NCBI GenBank assembly: GCA_903879775.1
Contig: CAIRMY010000056.1
Span: 1-5,857, forward strand
Reading direction: 5' to 3'
From: an uncultured Bacteroidota bacterium
GTDB taxonomy: Bacteria; Bacteroidota; Bacteroidia; NS11-12g; UBA955
DNA length: 5,857 bases
The notes below the pieces were generated by a model. It had not been told where the DNA came from, made no database searches, and was given only the letters and a program-made list of their open reading frames with translations. The number at the start of each line of letters is the position of its first letter. Position 1 is the first letter of the stretch. This document shows positions 1-5,857 of this stretch, piece by piece. Both the position numbers and the translations under genes were made by a program.

Positions 1-49
1 ATTTGTTTTCGCGGTTGGTAAATTGTTTAGATATTTTTAGTTGCCTCAT
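1..49 (-). CDS. rpoD: RNA polymerase primary sigma factor RpoD (sigma-70/sigma-A), N-terminal fragment cut by the window edge
   Basis: Only 16 codons plus one base are visible. Starting at the ATG (positions 49-47), they read MRQLKISKQFTNRENK. This closely resembles the invariant opening of Bacteroidota RpoD (MRQLKI-[TS]-K-x-x-TNRE), which in full-length proteins leads into the 'SLxKYLQEIG' segment of sigma region 1.2. The product would be the housekeeping sigma factor that directs RNA polymerase to TTG/TAnnTTTG promoters. The start is supported by the family N-terminus and by a matching promoter about 47 bases upstream. No Shine-Dalgarno is visible, which is usual for this phylum. The gene follows feoB on the same strand after 207 bases and runs out of the window to the left. 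The identification rests on a short but distinctive stretch. A paralogous sigma factor with the same opening cannot be excluded. Confidence 0.85.
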   Translation of the reverse strand, partial: MRQLKISKQFTNRENK

Positions 50-95
50 GTATGATTGTATAAAGTTGACTTAAATTGATATAATTTTAGCCTTG

Positions 96-126
96 CAAAA
101 ATACTATTTAAATTTCATTTTACCAA
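96..126 (-). promoter_or_regulatory. Bacteroidota-type promoter of rpoD
   Basis: On the minus strand, TTG at 126-124 is followed after 20 bp by TATTTTTG at 103-96. This matches the Bacteroidota consensus of a TTG -33 element and a TAnnTTTG -7 element. Transcription would begin roughly at positions 88-91, giving an rpoD leader of about 40 bases. It is the only TAnnTTTG match I found in the feoB-rpoD gap. The -33 TTG lies inside a perfect palindrome (123-138). The start site is inferred, not mapped. Confidence 0.7.
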
Positions 127-138
127 TGTAAACATTGG
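123..138. repeat. Perfect 16-bp palindrome overlapping the rpoD -33 element
   Basis: CCAATGTAAACATTGG is a perfect inverted repeat: seven bases on each side of a central AA, or a 6-bp stem with a 4-base loop if folded as RNA. Neither strand has a T-run after it, so it does not look like an intrinsic terminator. Its left arm contains the TTG of the rpoD promoter, which is a natural place for a dimeric DNA-binding protein to act. I do not recognise the site as belonging to any known regulator, so an operator role is inference. Confidence 0.5.
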
Positions 139-256
139 CGATTAATTGTAATATTCGTGCCAAGGGTGATTAAATAACATAAAAAAACGGATTAAAAGTT
201 TAGGTTATACAGTATTCACGATGAAAATCATGAAATCAACGATAAATTATTTGAAA

Positions 257-2224
257 CTAAAAATATAAATTAAAAATATTGTAAGCAGCAAAAGCGCTTA
301 AATAGGCAATGCCACCATAAATGAAGAATAACATAACTGGCCAGTACCAGCTTCCAGTTTCTTTTTTCATGACCGCCATGGTACTTACACACTGCAATGC
401 AAATGCATAAAAGAAGATTAAACTGATAGCATAAGGTATTCCGTATAAAGGTTTTCCGTTCGTTGGATTGATTTCAGCTTGCATTTTTTTGCGAATGCCA
501 ATCACGTTTTTATCGTTGTCGGGGGTTTGAAACAATGTACTCATGGTTCCAACAAAAACCTCCCTCGCTGCAAATGAAGTAATTAATGCAATTCCCGTTT
601 TCCAATCATATCCCAGTGGTGTGATTGCTGGTTCAATGAATTTACCGATATGTCCAGCATAACTTGCTTCCAATTTTAAACTTTGTTCGATTTGACTTGA
701 GTCTGGACTGCCCAGTGCTGCAACAATTTTAGCTTCTGAACGAGCTTTATCCATTGCAGTCTTAGGGCCGAAATTAGATAATGCCCAAAGCACCATTGAA
801 ATGATAATGATCACTTTTCCAGCTTCGGTTAAAAATGAACGACATTTTATCCAAGCTTGAGAGATTACAGTTTGAATTCTAGGGCTTTGATAAGTTGGTA
901 ATTCTAGAACGAATTCACTTTTTTCTTTTGTTTTATTAAAAAAATTAAACAGAATTGCAAAGATTAATGCCACTACAATTCCTGCAAAATAAGCACTCGT
1001 CATAACAAATGATTGCGCTGGAAATGGTCCCCAGAAACTAGATGCGGGTATTGCTAAAGAAATTAAAAGTACATAGACTGGCAATCTTGCGCTACAACTC
1101 ATAAGAGGCACAACGAGCATCGTAATGAGTCTTTCTCGTTTATTCTTGATGGTTCTGGTTGCCATGATGCTTGGAATGGCACAGGCAAATCCTCCAACCA
1201 AAGGAATGATTGAACGCCCGTTTAGGCCAATTTTCCTCATGACCCTATCGGTAATGAAACTTGCTCTCACCATGTACCCACTATCTTCAAGTAGTCCAAT
1301 GAGGAAAAACAAGATAAATATTTGAGGTACAAAAACGATGACGCCTTCAATACCACTGAAAATCCCGTCTTTTACAAAGTCACTCCACATTCCACTGGGT
1401 AACGTTTCATCGAGCATGGTTTTAAACCAACCAAATCCATTTTCAATCCATCCCATGGGTGCGTCAGCCAAATAAAACACACCTTGGAATAAAGCCATCA
1501 TCACTAAAAAGAAAATGAGAATTCCAAGAATGGGATGCGTTACATATTTATCAATATTGATCGTGTTATTGCGCTTCTTTCCATCTGTATTTACAATGAC
1601 TTTTTTAACAACATGCTCAATATCGCTGTATCTCTTCAATGTTTCTTCGCTGAGGCCTCGCTCTTTGTTGCCTAGGTAAAAACTTTTAAGTCGGTTTTCA
1701 AATTGATCATTTACGCTGATGGTTTTTCCCACTTGATGATTTTGGAGTAACTCAATCGCGTTTTGTATATTTGTATCACTTCGCGGATTAACAACAGCCA
1801 CAGGAATTCCAAGCTCTGTTTGAAGCGCATCGATATTAATTTCAATATGGCGTCTTTTAGCGGTATCTGCCATTGTTAGGATACAAGAAGCAGCTATTCC
1901 TAGTTCAGCAACCTGAGAGACCAGCAATAAGTTTCTCCGCAAATTTGAGCCATCCAAAATGTAAACGATGGCATCAGGTTTTTCTGAATCTATTCCTAAT
2001 AAGGTTGAAACCACCAATCTTTCATCCTCAGATTGTGCAAACAGACTGTAAATTCCTGGTAAATCTATCAGTTCTACATCGCCCTTTTTTAATTTAACAA
2101 TTCCACTCGTTGTTTCAACAGTGGTGCCTGGTAAATTACTCGTTTTTTGACTTAAACCTGTAAGGCGGTTAAACAGTGTAGATTTTCCACAGTTAGGATT
2201 TCCAATAAGCGCTATTTTTTTCAC
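257..2224 (-). CDS. feoB: Ferrous iron transporter FeoB, GTPase-linked inner-membrane permease
   Basis: FeoB imports Fe(2+) across the inner membrane. The cytoplasmic G domain shows G1 (GNPNCGKST, residues 8-16), the G2 threonines (34-35), G3 (DLPG, 54-57) and the following SEDER segment. G4 reads TMAD (117-120) where family members usually have NxxD, and G5 (about 144-150) is also weak. A helical spacer (about 170-220) leads to the membrane part from about residue 229, with roughly eight hydrophobic segments. Family hallmarks are GGFACAIPSIMATR (344-357), SCSARLPVYVL (376-386), AAREVFVGT (552-560) and ALQCVSTMAVMKKETGSW (609-626). At 655 residues it is shorter than the 773-residue E. coli protein. 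The start is GTG (2224-2222), because an in-frame TAG lies just upstream with no other start between, and it gives the expected MKKIALIGNPN opening. It sits four bases after the feoA stop, which suggests translational coupling. No feoC follows. Confidence 0.96.
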   Translation of the reverse strand: MKKIALIGNPNCGKSTLFNRLTGLSQKTSNLPGTTVETTSGIVKLKKGDVELIDLPGIYSLFAQSEDERLVVSTLLGIDSEKPDAIVYILDGSNLRRNLLLVSQVAELGIAASCILTMADTAKRRHIEINIDALQTELGIPVAVVNPRSDTNIQNAIELLQNHQVGKTISVNDQFENRLKSFYLGNKERGLSEETLKRYSDIEHVVKKVIVNTDGKKRNNTINIDKYVTHPILGILIFFLVMMALFQGVFYLADAPMGWIENGFGWFKTMLDETLPSGMWSDFVKDGIFSGIEGVIVFVPQIFILFFLIGLLEDSGYMVRASFITDRVMRKIGLNGRSIIPLVGGFACAIPSIMATRTIKNKRERLITMLVVPLMSCSARLPVYVLLISLAIPASSFWGPFPAQSFVMTSAYFAGIVVALIFAILFNFFNKTKEKSEFVLELPTYQSPRIQTVISQAWIKCRSFLTEAGKVIIIISMVLWALSNFGPKTAMDKARSEAKIVAALGSPDSSQIEQSLKLEASYAGHIGKFIEPAITPLGYDWKTGIALITSFAAREVFVGTMSTLFQTPDNDKNVIGIRKKMQAEINPTNGKPLYGIPYAISLIFFYAFALQCVSTMAVMKKETGSWYWPVMLFFIYGGIAYLSAFAAYNIFNLYF

Positions 2225-2228
2225 AAGG

Positions 2229-2468
2229 CTAGTTCTCTACTACTGCGGGTATTACAAAGATATTTTCAGCTTCAGATTTCCTGAGTCCTAGTATGTAAGA
2301 ATCGATTCTAAATGCAATGGGATCGCCACCAGGAGCTGCATATAACTTCATGATTTCTGTTCCTGGCACACATCCCATCTCCGCCAATTTTTGTGTTAAA
2401 TCATTCTCTTTCAACGCACTTATCTCATAAGATTTGTTGAATTCAAGATGATCAGCGGTGATGTTCAT
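2229..2468 (-). CDS. feoA: FeoA, small SH3-like partner of the ferrous iron transporter
   Basis: This 79-residue protein has the size and pattern of stand-alone FeoA: a small cytosolic beta-barrel thought to act with FeoB in Fe(2+) uptake. Recognisable family positions are LAEMGCVPGTEI (28-39) and the stretch APGGDPIAFRI (45-55) followed by LGLRKSEAENI (60-70), which match the FeoA core 'lGfvPGt...GDPi...r...laLRk.eA..I'. The ATG at 2468-2466 is the only sensible start, since the fold begins within the first few residues and no later start would keep it. It lies 43 bases after the aminopeptidase stop and four bases before feoB. FeoA is fused to FeoB in some Bacteroidota, but here it is separate. 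A strong promoter match ends only four bases before the ATG. Confidence 0.93.
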   Translation of the reverse strand: MNITADHLEFNKSYEISALKENDLTQKLAEMGCVPGTEIMKLYAAPGGDPIAFRIDSYILGLRKSEAENIFVIPAVVEN

Positions 2469-2472
2469 GGTG

Positions 2473-2503
2473 CAAATTTAGAATGATTTTAAATAATCGC
2501 AAA
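2473..2503 (-). promoter_or_regulatory. Bacteroidota-type promoter of feoAB, possibly producing a leaderless mRNA
   Basis: On the minus strand, TTTG at 2503-2500 is followed after exactly 19 bp by TAAATTTG at 2480-2473. This is an excellent match to the TTTG/TAnnTTTG promoter of the phylum. Only CACC separates the -7 element from the feoA ATG. With usual spacing, transcription would start at or within a few bases of the A of the ATG, leaving little or no 5' leader. The -33 element begins 8 bases after the aminopeptidase stop, and no terminator intervenes, so read-through from upstream is also likely. Confidence 0.7.
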
Positions 2504-2511
2504 CTTAATTG

Positions 2512-5298
2512 TTATTTAATCTCAAAATTGTGAAGTTTCTTGAGTGTTATATATAAACTTCTTTCACTTTCTATGGTTGAATTTTCCTTATCCATGTTCG
2601 AATTCCAAAGGTTAGTTGTTAATTCTTTTAGCGATTTTATTTTATGGATATTTTTTGTAATCACAGCATTGTCGCATTCAGAAAGCAGTATTGAAGTCGC
2701 ATTTTGATCGTAATTTTCGTCATCTAGCGCACCTTGTGCCAAATTTGAATAAACAGCATACAAATCTTCCACATGCATTTTATATTGGTCTATTTGACTA
2801 TATAATTTGGTTGCTTTCGCAATATTTTTCCCGCGCATGTAATTCCTAAACATTGCATTGATCCATATGGCTTTTCTTTTCGATGGGATATTCGATGTCA
2901 ATTGTCCCTCCGCATAAGTGATCCAATATGCCTCTCCATCTTTGTTTAATGGAGTTTCTTCATCTTCTGCAGAAACACCATACAAAACACCAATGCAATC
3001 AACTGTATTTTCAAAAATCTGGAAGTTTTCACTTTTCGATAGTTCTATGAGTTGTTTTTCGGGTAAAGCATCTTTGTTGTTATCGAGGTAAAAAAGAGTC
3101 TCAAGTGCTTTTAATTTAGACTGATTAGAAGTTTTAGAATCAATTAAAATAGCGTTACAATATTGACTCAATAATGAATATTCTTTATCCGCGAAATTAT
3201 ATATTGCCTTCTCCTTTAATAAACGAACCAAGTCATAAGTATATTCCTGAAGCACTGATTCATTTGAATTCATGCCCATATCAATGATTTTTAGGTATTG
3301 GTTCGAATCCAATAAATCGAGTCGGCCCGCGGCGTAAAGTTCTACAATGAAATCTATCAAAAGATTGGTTTTTTTGTAATTACTTACATTTTGGAACATG
3401 TTATTGTAGTGAATCTGAATTTGATCTTTAATATCTTTATCTTCTAACAGTATTTGTGAAGTTGCTTCCGTAGTAGGAATATTGATCATTTCAAGATTGG
3501 ATTTTATGGCACCAACCAATGTGTTTTTCGGGTCTAAAATCACATAATCTGGGACTGTATCCAAATTTAAATCAATGAATTTATTCTGAGTATTCACCAT
3601 TGTAGAGAGTGTTCTCTTTTCTTTTCCGATATAGCCATATTCAATATCGAGTTTAAAAGGTTTGCATTCGGTGATTTCATTATCGGAAGCATTCATGTTA
3701 AGGAAAATGCCATATTTTGATGATGGTTGTGTAGAATCAAAACTGATTTTTTCTAAAGTCCAATATCCAACAGCAATTCCTTTTTCATAATACCATTGAG
3801 TAAAAAAATCATTCATATTTTTACCAGTTACTTTTTCAACACTGCGTTTCCACTCTGCAGCAGTTGCATTTTTGTAAGCGTAGGTAGTTAAATAATCTTT
3901 AATCGCCAATTTAAATGCCGCATCACCAATGTAGTTCCTGAGTAAGTGTAAGATGGCTGCTCCTTTGTTGTAGCGGATATTGTCGAACTGATCATCAGGC
4001 TTGTTGTAGTAATAATTTACAAGAGCATTGTCTTTTGGGTTCTTTAGCCAACCTTCATTGTTTTCATAAAGCCACATTTGGGCTTTATCATAACCGTATT
4101 GATGTTCAATCCAAAGGTACTCAGCGTATTTTGCAAAGCTTTCATTCATTGTAATTTCACCCCAGTTATCGGCAGTTACGTAATCGCCAAACCAATGATG
4201 AAATAATTCATGGCTAATATAATCTTCCATGTCGTTATCCTTGTCTTGTAAACCTTCAGTATGAATTACGGCTGTGGTATTTTCCATAGCACCACTTACG
4301 AAATTTCTAACAACTACTTGGTCGTATTTGTTCCAAGGATATTCAACGCCAGTATAGTTTGAAAAGAATTCAATCATTTTGGGGGTGTTCCCAAAGATTT
4401 GCATTGCATCGTTTTTAAAGCGAGGTTCAACGTAATAATGAACCATTTTGTCTTTATATTTATCTGAAACTTCCGCCCAATTTCCAATTGCAAGCATGGT
4501 GAGGTAAACAGAATGAGGTTGAGTCATAGACCAAACATCTACAAACTCATGATTTGCGGCATCTAGGGTATGCGAAAGTTTGTAACCATTCGATACTGAA
4601 ACCATTGTATCTGGGTATCTAACCGTAATTTTATGTGTGTGTTTTTGATTTGGTTGGTCTAAAGTTGGAAACCAGCATCTGCTGCCTCTAGTTTCGCCTT
4701 GTGTCCAAAATTGTCTTGGCAAATAAGGGTTGCTCAAATCGTGATTGATAAAATACGCACCTTTTTCAGCATTAATTGCCTTTCCTGCATTTTCATTGTT
4801 CAGTATATAGTTGCTCTCAGGATTTGCAACATAATTTATTTCTAACGTAACTTTTTCATCAGACTTAATTGTTTTAGGAAAATAAACAACCAAATGCTCA
4901 GAGTCGGAATAGCTAAAATTGTTTTTTAATTTAGAACCATTGGTGGTATTGATTGATTGGATGTCTAAGATATCCATTGCCATAGCATCTAAAACTAGGC
5001 TATCTTGATCATAGAAATATGGTTTTAAGGTTAACTTAGCATTCCCTAAGACCCTTCTGTTTTTCCAATCGAGTTTTATAGATAATTCGGTGTTTGACAG
5101 TTCCCAAATTTTATCAGCAGGAGCGTAATAAGTGGTTGGCTCGTATCCTTCTAACGCTTCGGTTGAATCCAGAACCGCAGTGTCAATCATAGGTTCGTCT
5201 GATACATAACTGGATTTTGATTGAAACAAACCACAGTTTGTGAATGAAATTGTGCCGATAATTACAAAAATTACAGCAATTAAGTTCTGTTTTCTCAT
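2512..5298 (-). CDS. M1-family zinc aminopeptidase, predicted lipoprotein
   Basis: This 928-residue metallopeptidase should remove N-terminal amino acids from peptides. Residues 1-22 form a lipoprotein-type signal: basic start, hydrophobic core, then FTNC with the likely lipidated Cys22. An acidic, Ser/Thr-rich linker follows. The N-terminal M1 domain spans about 60-270. Q200, in a TQGETRGSR context, matches the substrate-amine-binding Gln of E. coli PepN. The catalytic domain has GAMEN (336-340), the zinc site HELFH (363-367) with third ligand E386 at the expected x18 spacing (NESFA), and catalytic Tyr443 (RYNKGA). All key residues are present, so the enzyme should be active. Residues from about 600 on are mostly helical and not assigned to a specific domain. 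The ATG overlaps the aroE stop by four bases. The lipobox is not canonical, so surface or periplasmic anchoring is likely but not certain. Substrate preference cannot be told. Confidence 0.93.
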   Translation of the reverse strand: MRKQNLIAVIFVIIGTISFTNCGLFQSKSSYVSDEPMIDTAVLDSTEALEGYEPTTYYAPADKIWELSNTELSIKLDWKNRRVLGNAKLTLKPYFYDQDSLVLDAMAMDILDIQSINTTNGSKLKNNFSYSDSEHLVVYFPKTIKSDEKVTLEINYVANPESNYILNNENAGKAINAEKGAYFINHDLSNPYLPRQFWTQGETRGSRCWFPTLDQPNQKHTHKITVRYPDTMVSVSNGYKLSHTLDAANHEFVDVWSMTQPHSVYLTMLAIGNWAEVSDKYKDKMVHYYVEPRFKNDAMQIFGNTPKMIEFFSNYTGVEYPWNKYDQVVVRNFVSGAMENTTAVIHTEGLQDKDNDMEDYISHELFHHWFGDYVTADNWGEITMNESFAKYAEYLWIEHQYGYDKAQMWLYENNEGWLKNPKDNALVNYYYNKPDDQFDNIRYNKGAAILHLLRNYIGDAAFKLAIKDYLTTYAYKNATAAEWKRSVEKVTGKNMNDFFTQWYYEKGIAVGYWTLEKISFDSTQPSSKYGIFLNMNASDNEITECKPFKLDIEYGYIGKEKRTLSTMVNTQNKFIDLNLDTVPDYVILDPKNTLVGAIKSNLEMINIPTTEATSQILLEDKDIKDQIQIHYNNMFQNVSNYKKTNLLIDFIVELYAAGRLDLLDSNQYLKIIDMGMNSNESVLQEYTYDLVRLLKEKAIYNFADKEYSLLSQYCNAILIDSKTSNQSKLKALETLFYLDNNKDALPEKQLIELSKSENFQIFENTVDCIGVLYGVSAEDEETPLNKDGEAYWITYAEGQLTSNIPSKRKAIWINAMFRNYMRGKNIAKATKLYSQIDQYKMHVEDLYAVYSNLAQGALDDENYDQNATSILLSECDNAVITKNIHKIKSLKELTTNLWNSNMDKENSTIESERSLYITLKKLHNFEIK

Positions 5299-5857
5299 GA
5301 ATTATAAAATATTTCCCAAGCCATTTCGGCTTGTTTCTGTAGCATGAAATCTCCATTCATGCAGAAACAGCCGTTGTCTTTTAGTTTTTTCAAAAATAAG
5401 GTTTGTTTTGGATTATATATCAAATCAATAGCGATTGTTGAATTTGGTATCAATTGATAGGGTAGATTCAGGGTTTCGTGAACATTTGGAAACATTCCAA
5501 CAGGGGTTGTTTGGACCAATAAAGTGTTTTCTTGCCAATTAAAATCATCTAAATCTGGATATGAAAGTTGATTTAATTTCGGATTTCTAGAAACGCTTAA
5601 AAATGGAATTTGCATATCTGTGAGCACAGCTTTAACAGCTTTCGCGGCTCCGCCATCCCCCAAAATTATTGCCTGATTTGGCCTTTTGGGTAAATTTAAC
5701 ATCGATGCTTCAAATCCATAATAGTCTGTGTTATGTCCCTCCAAAGAAATGCCCGAATTTTTGCGAACAATTTTCACCGTATTCACTGCGCCAATTTTTT
5801 GAGCATGCTCTGAAATTGAGGTTAGATATGGGAGAATGTTTTGCTTATGAGGGACAG
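5295..5857 (-). CDS. aroE: Shikimate dehydrogenase AroE, 5' end cut by the window edge
   Basis: AroE reduces 3-dehydroshikimate to shikimate with NADPH in aromatic amino acid biosynthesis, in the cytosol. The visible 186 residues run from the catalytic-lysine motif VPHKQ (Lys is visible residue 4) through IGAVNTV (21-27) and NTD with the catalytic Asp (44). Next come the nucleotide-binding loop LGDGGAAKA (65-73) and SRN (89-91), the likely NADP-selecting loop. The end shows QTTPVGM (115-121), DLIYNP (144-149) and NGDFMLQKQA (167-176). The GTG at 5786 is not the start: it encodes the Val of IGAVNT, and the frame stays open with family-conserved sequence to position 5857. About 60 N-terminal residues should lie outside the window. 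The usual Asn of the NTTP motif is Gln here. The TGA stop overlaps the ATG of the aminopeptidase gene, implying one transcript. Confidence 0.94.
   Translation of the reverse strand, partial: VPHKQNILPYLTSISEHAQKIGAVNTVKIVRKNSGISLEGHNTDYYGFEASMLNLPKRPNQAIILGDGGAAKAVKAVLTDMQIPFLSVSRNPKLNQLSYPDLDDFNWQENTLLVQTTPVGMFPNVHETLNLPYQLIPNSTIAIDLIYNPKQTLFLKKLKDNGCFCMNGDFMLQKQAEMAWEIFYNS

Noticed and set aside
181..234. Intrinsic terminator of feoB (hairpin 215-234 plus T7 tract at 187-181)
   Set aside because: The hairpin is AT-rich with a wobble pair, and the T-run is about 27 bases away instead of directly following the stem.
221..238. Tandem near-repeat ATGAAAATC / ATGAAATC
   Set aside because: Only two short imperfect copies in AT-rich DNA. 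There is no sign of a CRISPR or other repeat array.
1125..1325. Plus-strand open frame of 66 codons opposite feoB
   Set aside because: It is antisense to well-conserved FeoB transmembrane sequence, has low-complexity composition and resembles no known protein. It is best explained as a shadow frame.
1873..2097. Plus-strand open frame of 74 codons opposite feoB
   Set aside because: It lies antisense to the conserved FeoB G domain, with no promoter or family resemblance.
2481..2499. Possible Fur box in the spacer of the feoA promoter
   Set aside because: By eye, the best alignment to the classical 19-bp Fur consensus matches about 12 positions, in an AT-rich stretch where that is weak evidence. 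Iron regulation of feoAB is plausible but this site does not demonstrate it.
5295..5786. Short 163-residue AroE starting at the GTG at 5786
   Set aside because: That GTG encodes the conserved Val of IGAVNT. Upstream in-frame codons give VPHKQ...AQKIGA, which is normal AroE sequence including the catalytic lysine, so the gene simply continues outside the window.

Overview
The window looks like an ordinary chromosomal segment of a Bacteroidota bacterium, most likely of the Flavobacteriales or a close relative. Four things point there: AT-rich DNA, no clear Shine-Dalgarno sequences before the starts, two promoters of the Bacteroidota type (TTG, about 19-20 bp, TAnnTTTG), and a sigma-factor N-terminus (MRQLKI...TNRE) that is typical of Bacteroidota RpoD. 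Everything recognised is transcribed leftward on the minus strand. The order of transcription is aroE, M1 aminopeptidase lipoprotein, feoA, feoB, rpoD. Both window edges cut a gene.

Right edge, 5295-5857: the C-terminal 186 residues of shikimate dehydrogenase (AroE). The reading frame stays open to the window edge, so the gene starts outside. Its stop overlaps the start of the next gene by four bases (ATGA). Centre, 2512-5298: a 928-residue M1-family zinc aminopeptidase with a lipoprotein-like signal sequence and a long helical C-terminal half. Left of that, 2229-2468 and 257-2224: feoA and feoB, separated by four bases, encoding a ferrous iron uptake system. feoB uses a GTG start. A good Bacteroidota promoter lies in the 43-bp gap before feoA, so close to the ATG that the feoA transcript may be leaderless. 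Far left, 1-49: the first 16 codons of rpoD, the primary sigma factor. It has its own promoter, whose -33 element overlaps a perfect 16-bp palindrome.

Functionally, aroE and the aminopeptidase appear translationally coupled. feoAB form an iron-uptake unit that can be read from its own promoter and probably also by read-through from upstream, since no terminator is visible between them. rpoD is a separately promoted housekeeping gene. The 207 bases between feoB and rpoD hold the rpoD promoter, the palindrome and a weak hairpin, but no convincing intrinsic terminator. No mobile elements, CRISPR arrays, tRNA or rRNA genes were seen. I found no evidence of a new multi-gene system. The points worth following up are the very short feoA leader, the diverged G4/G5 motifs of FeoB and the palindrome at the rpoD promoter.
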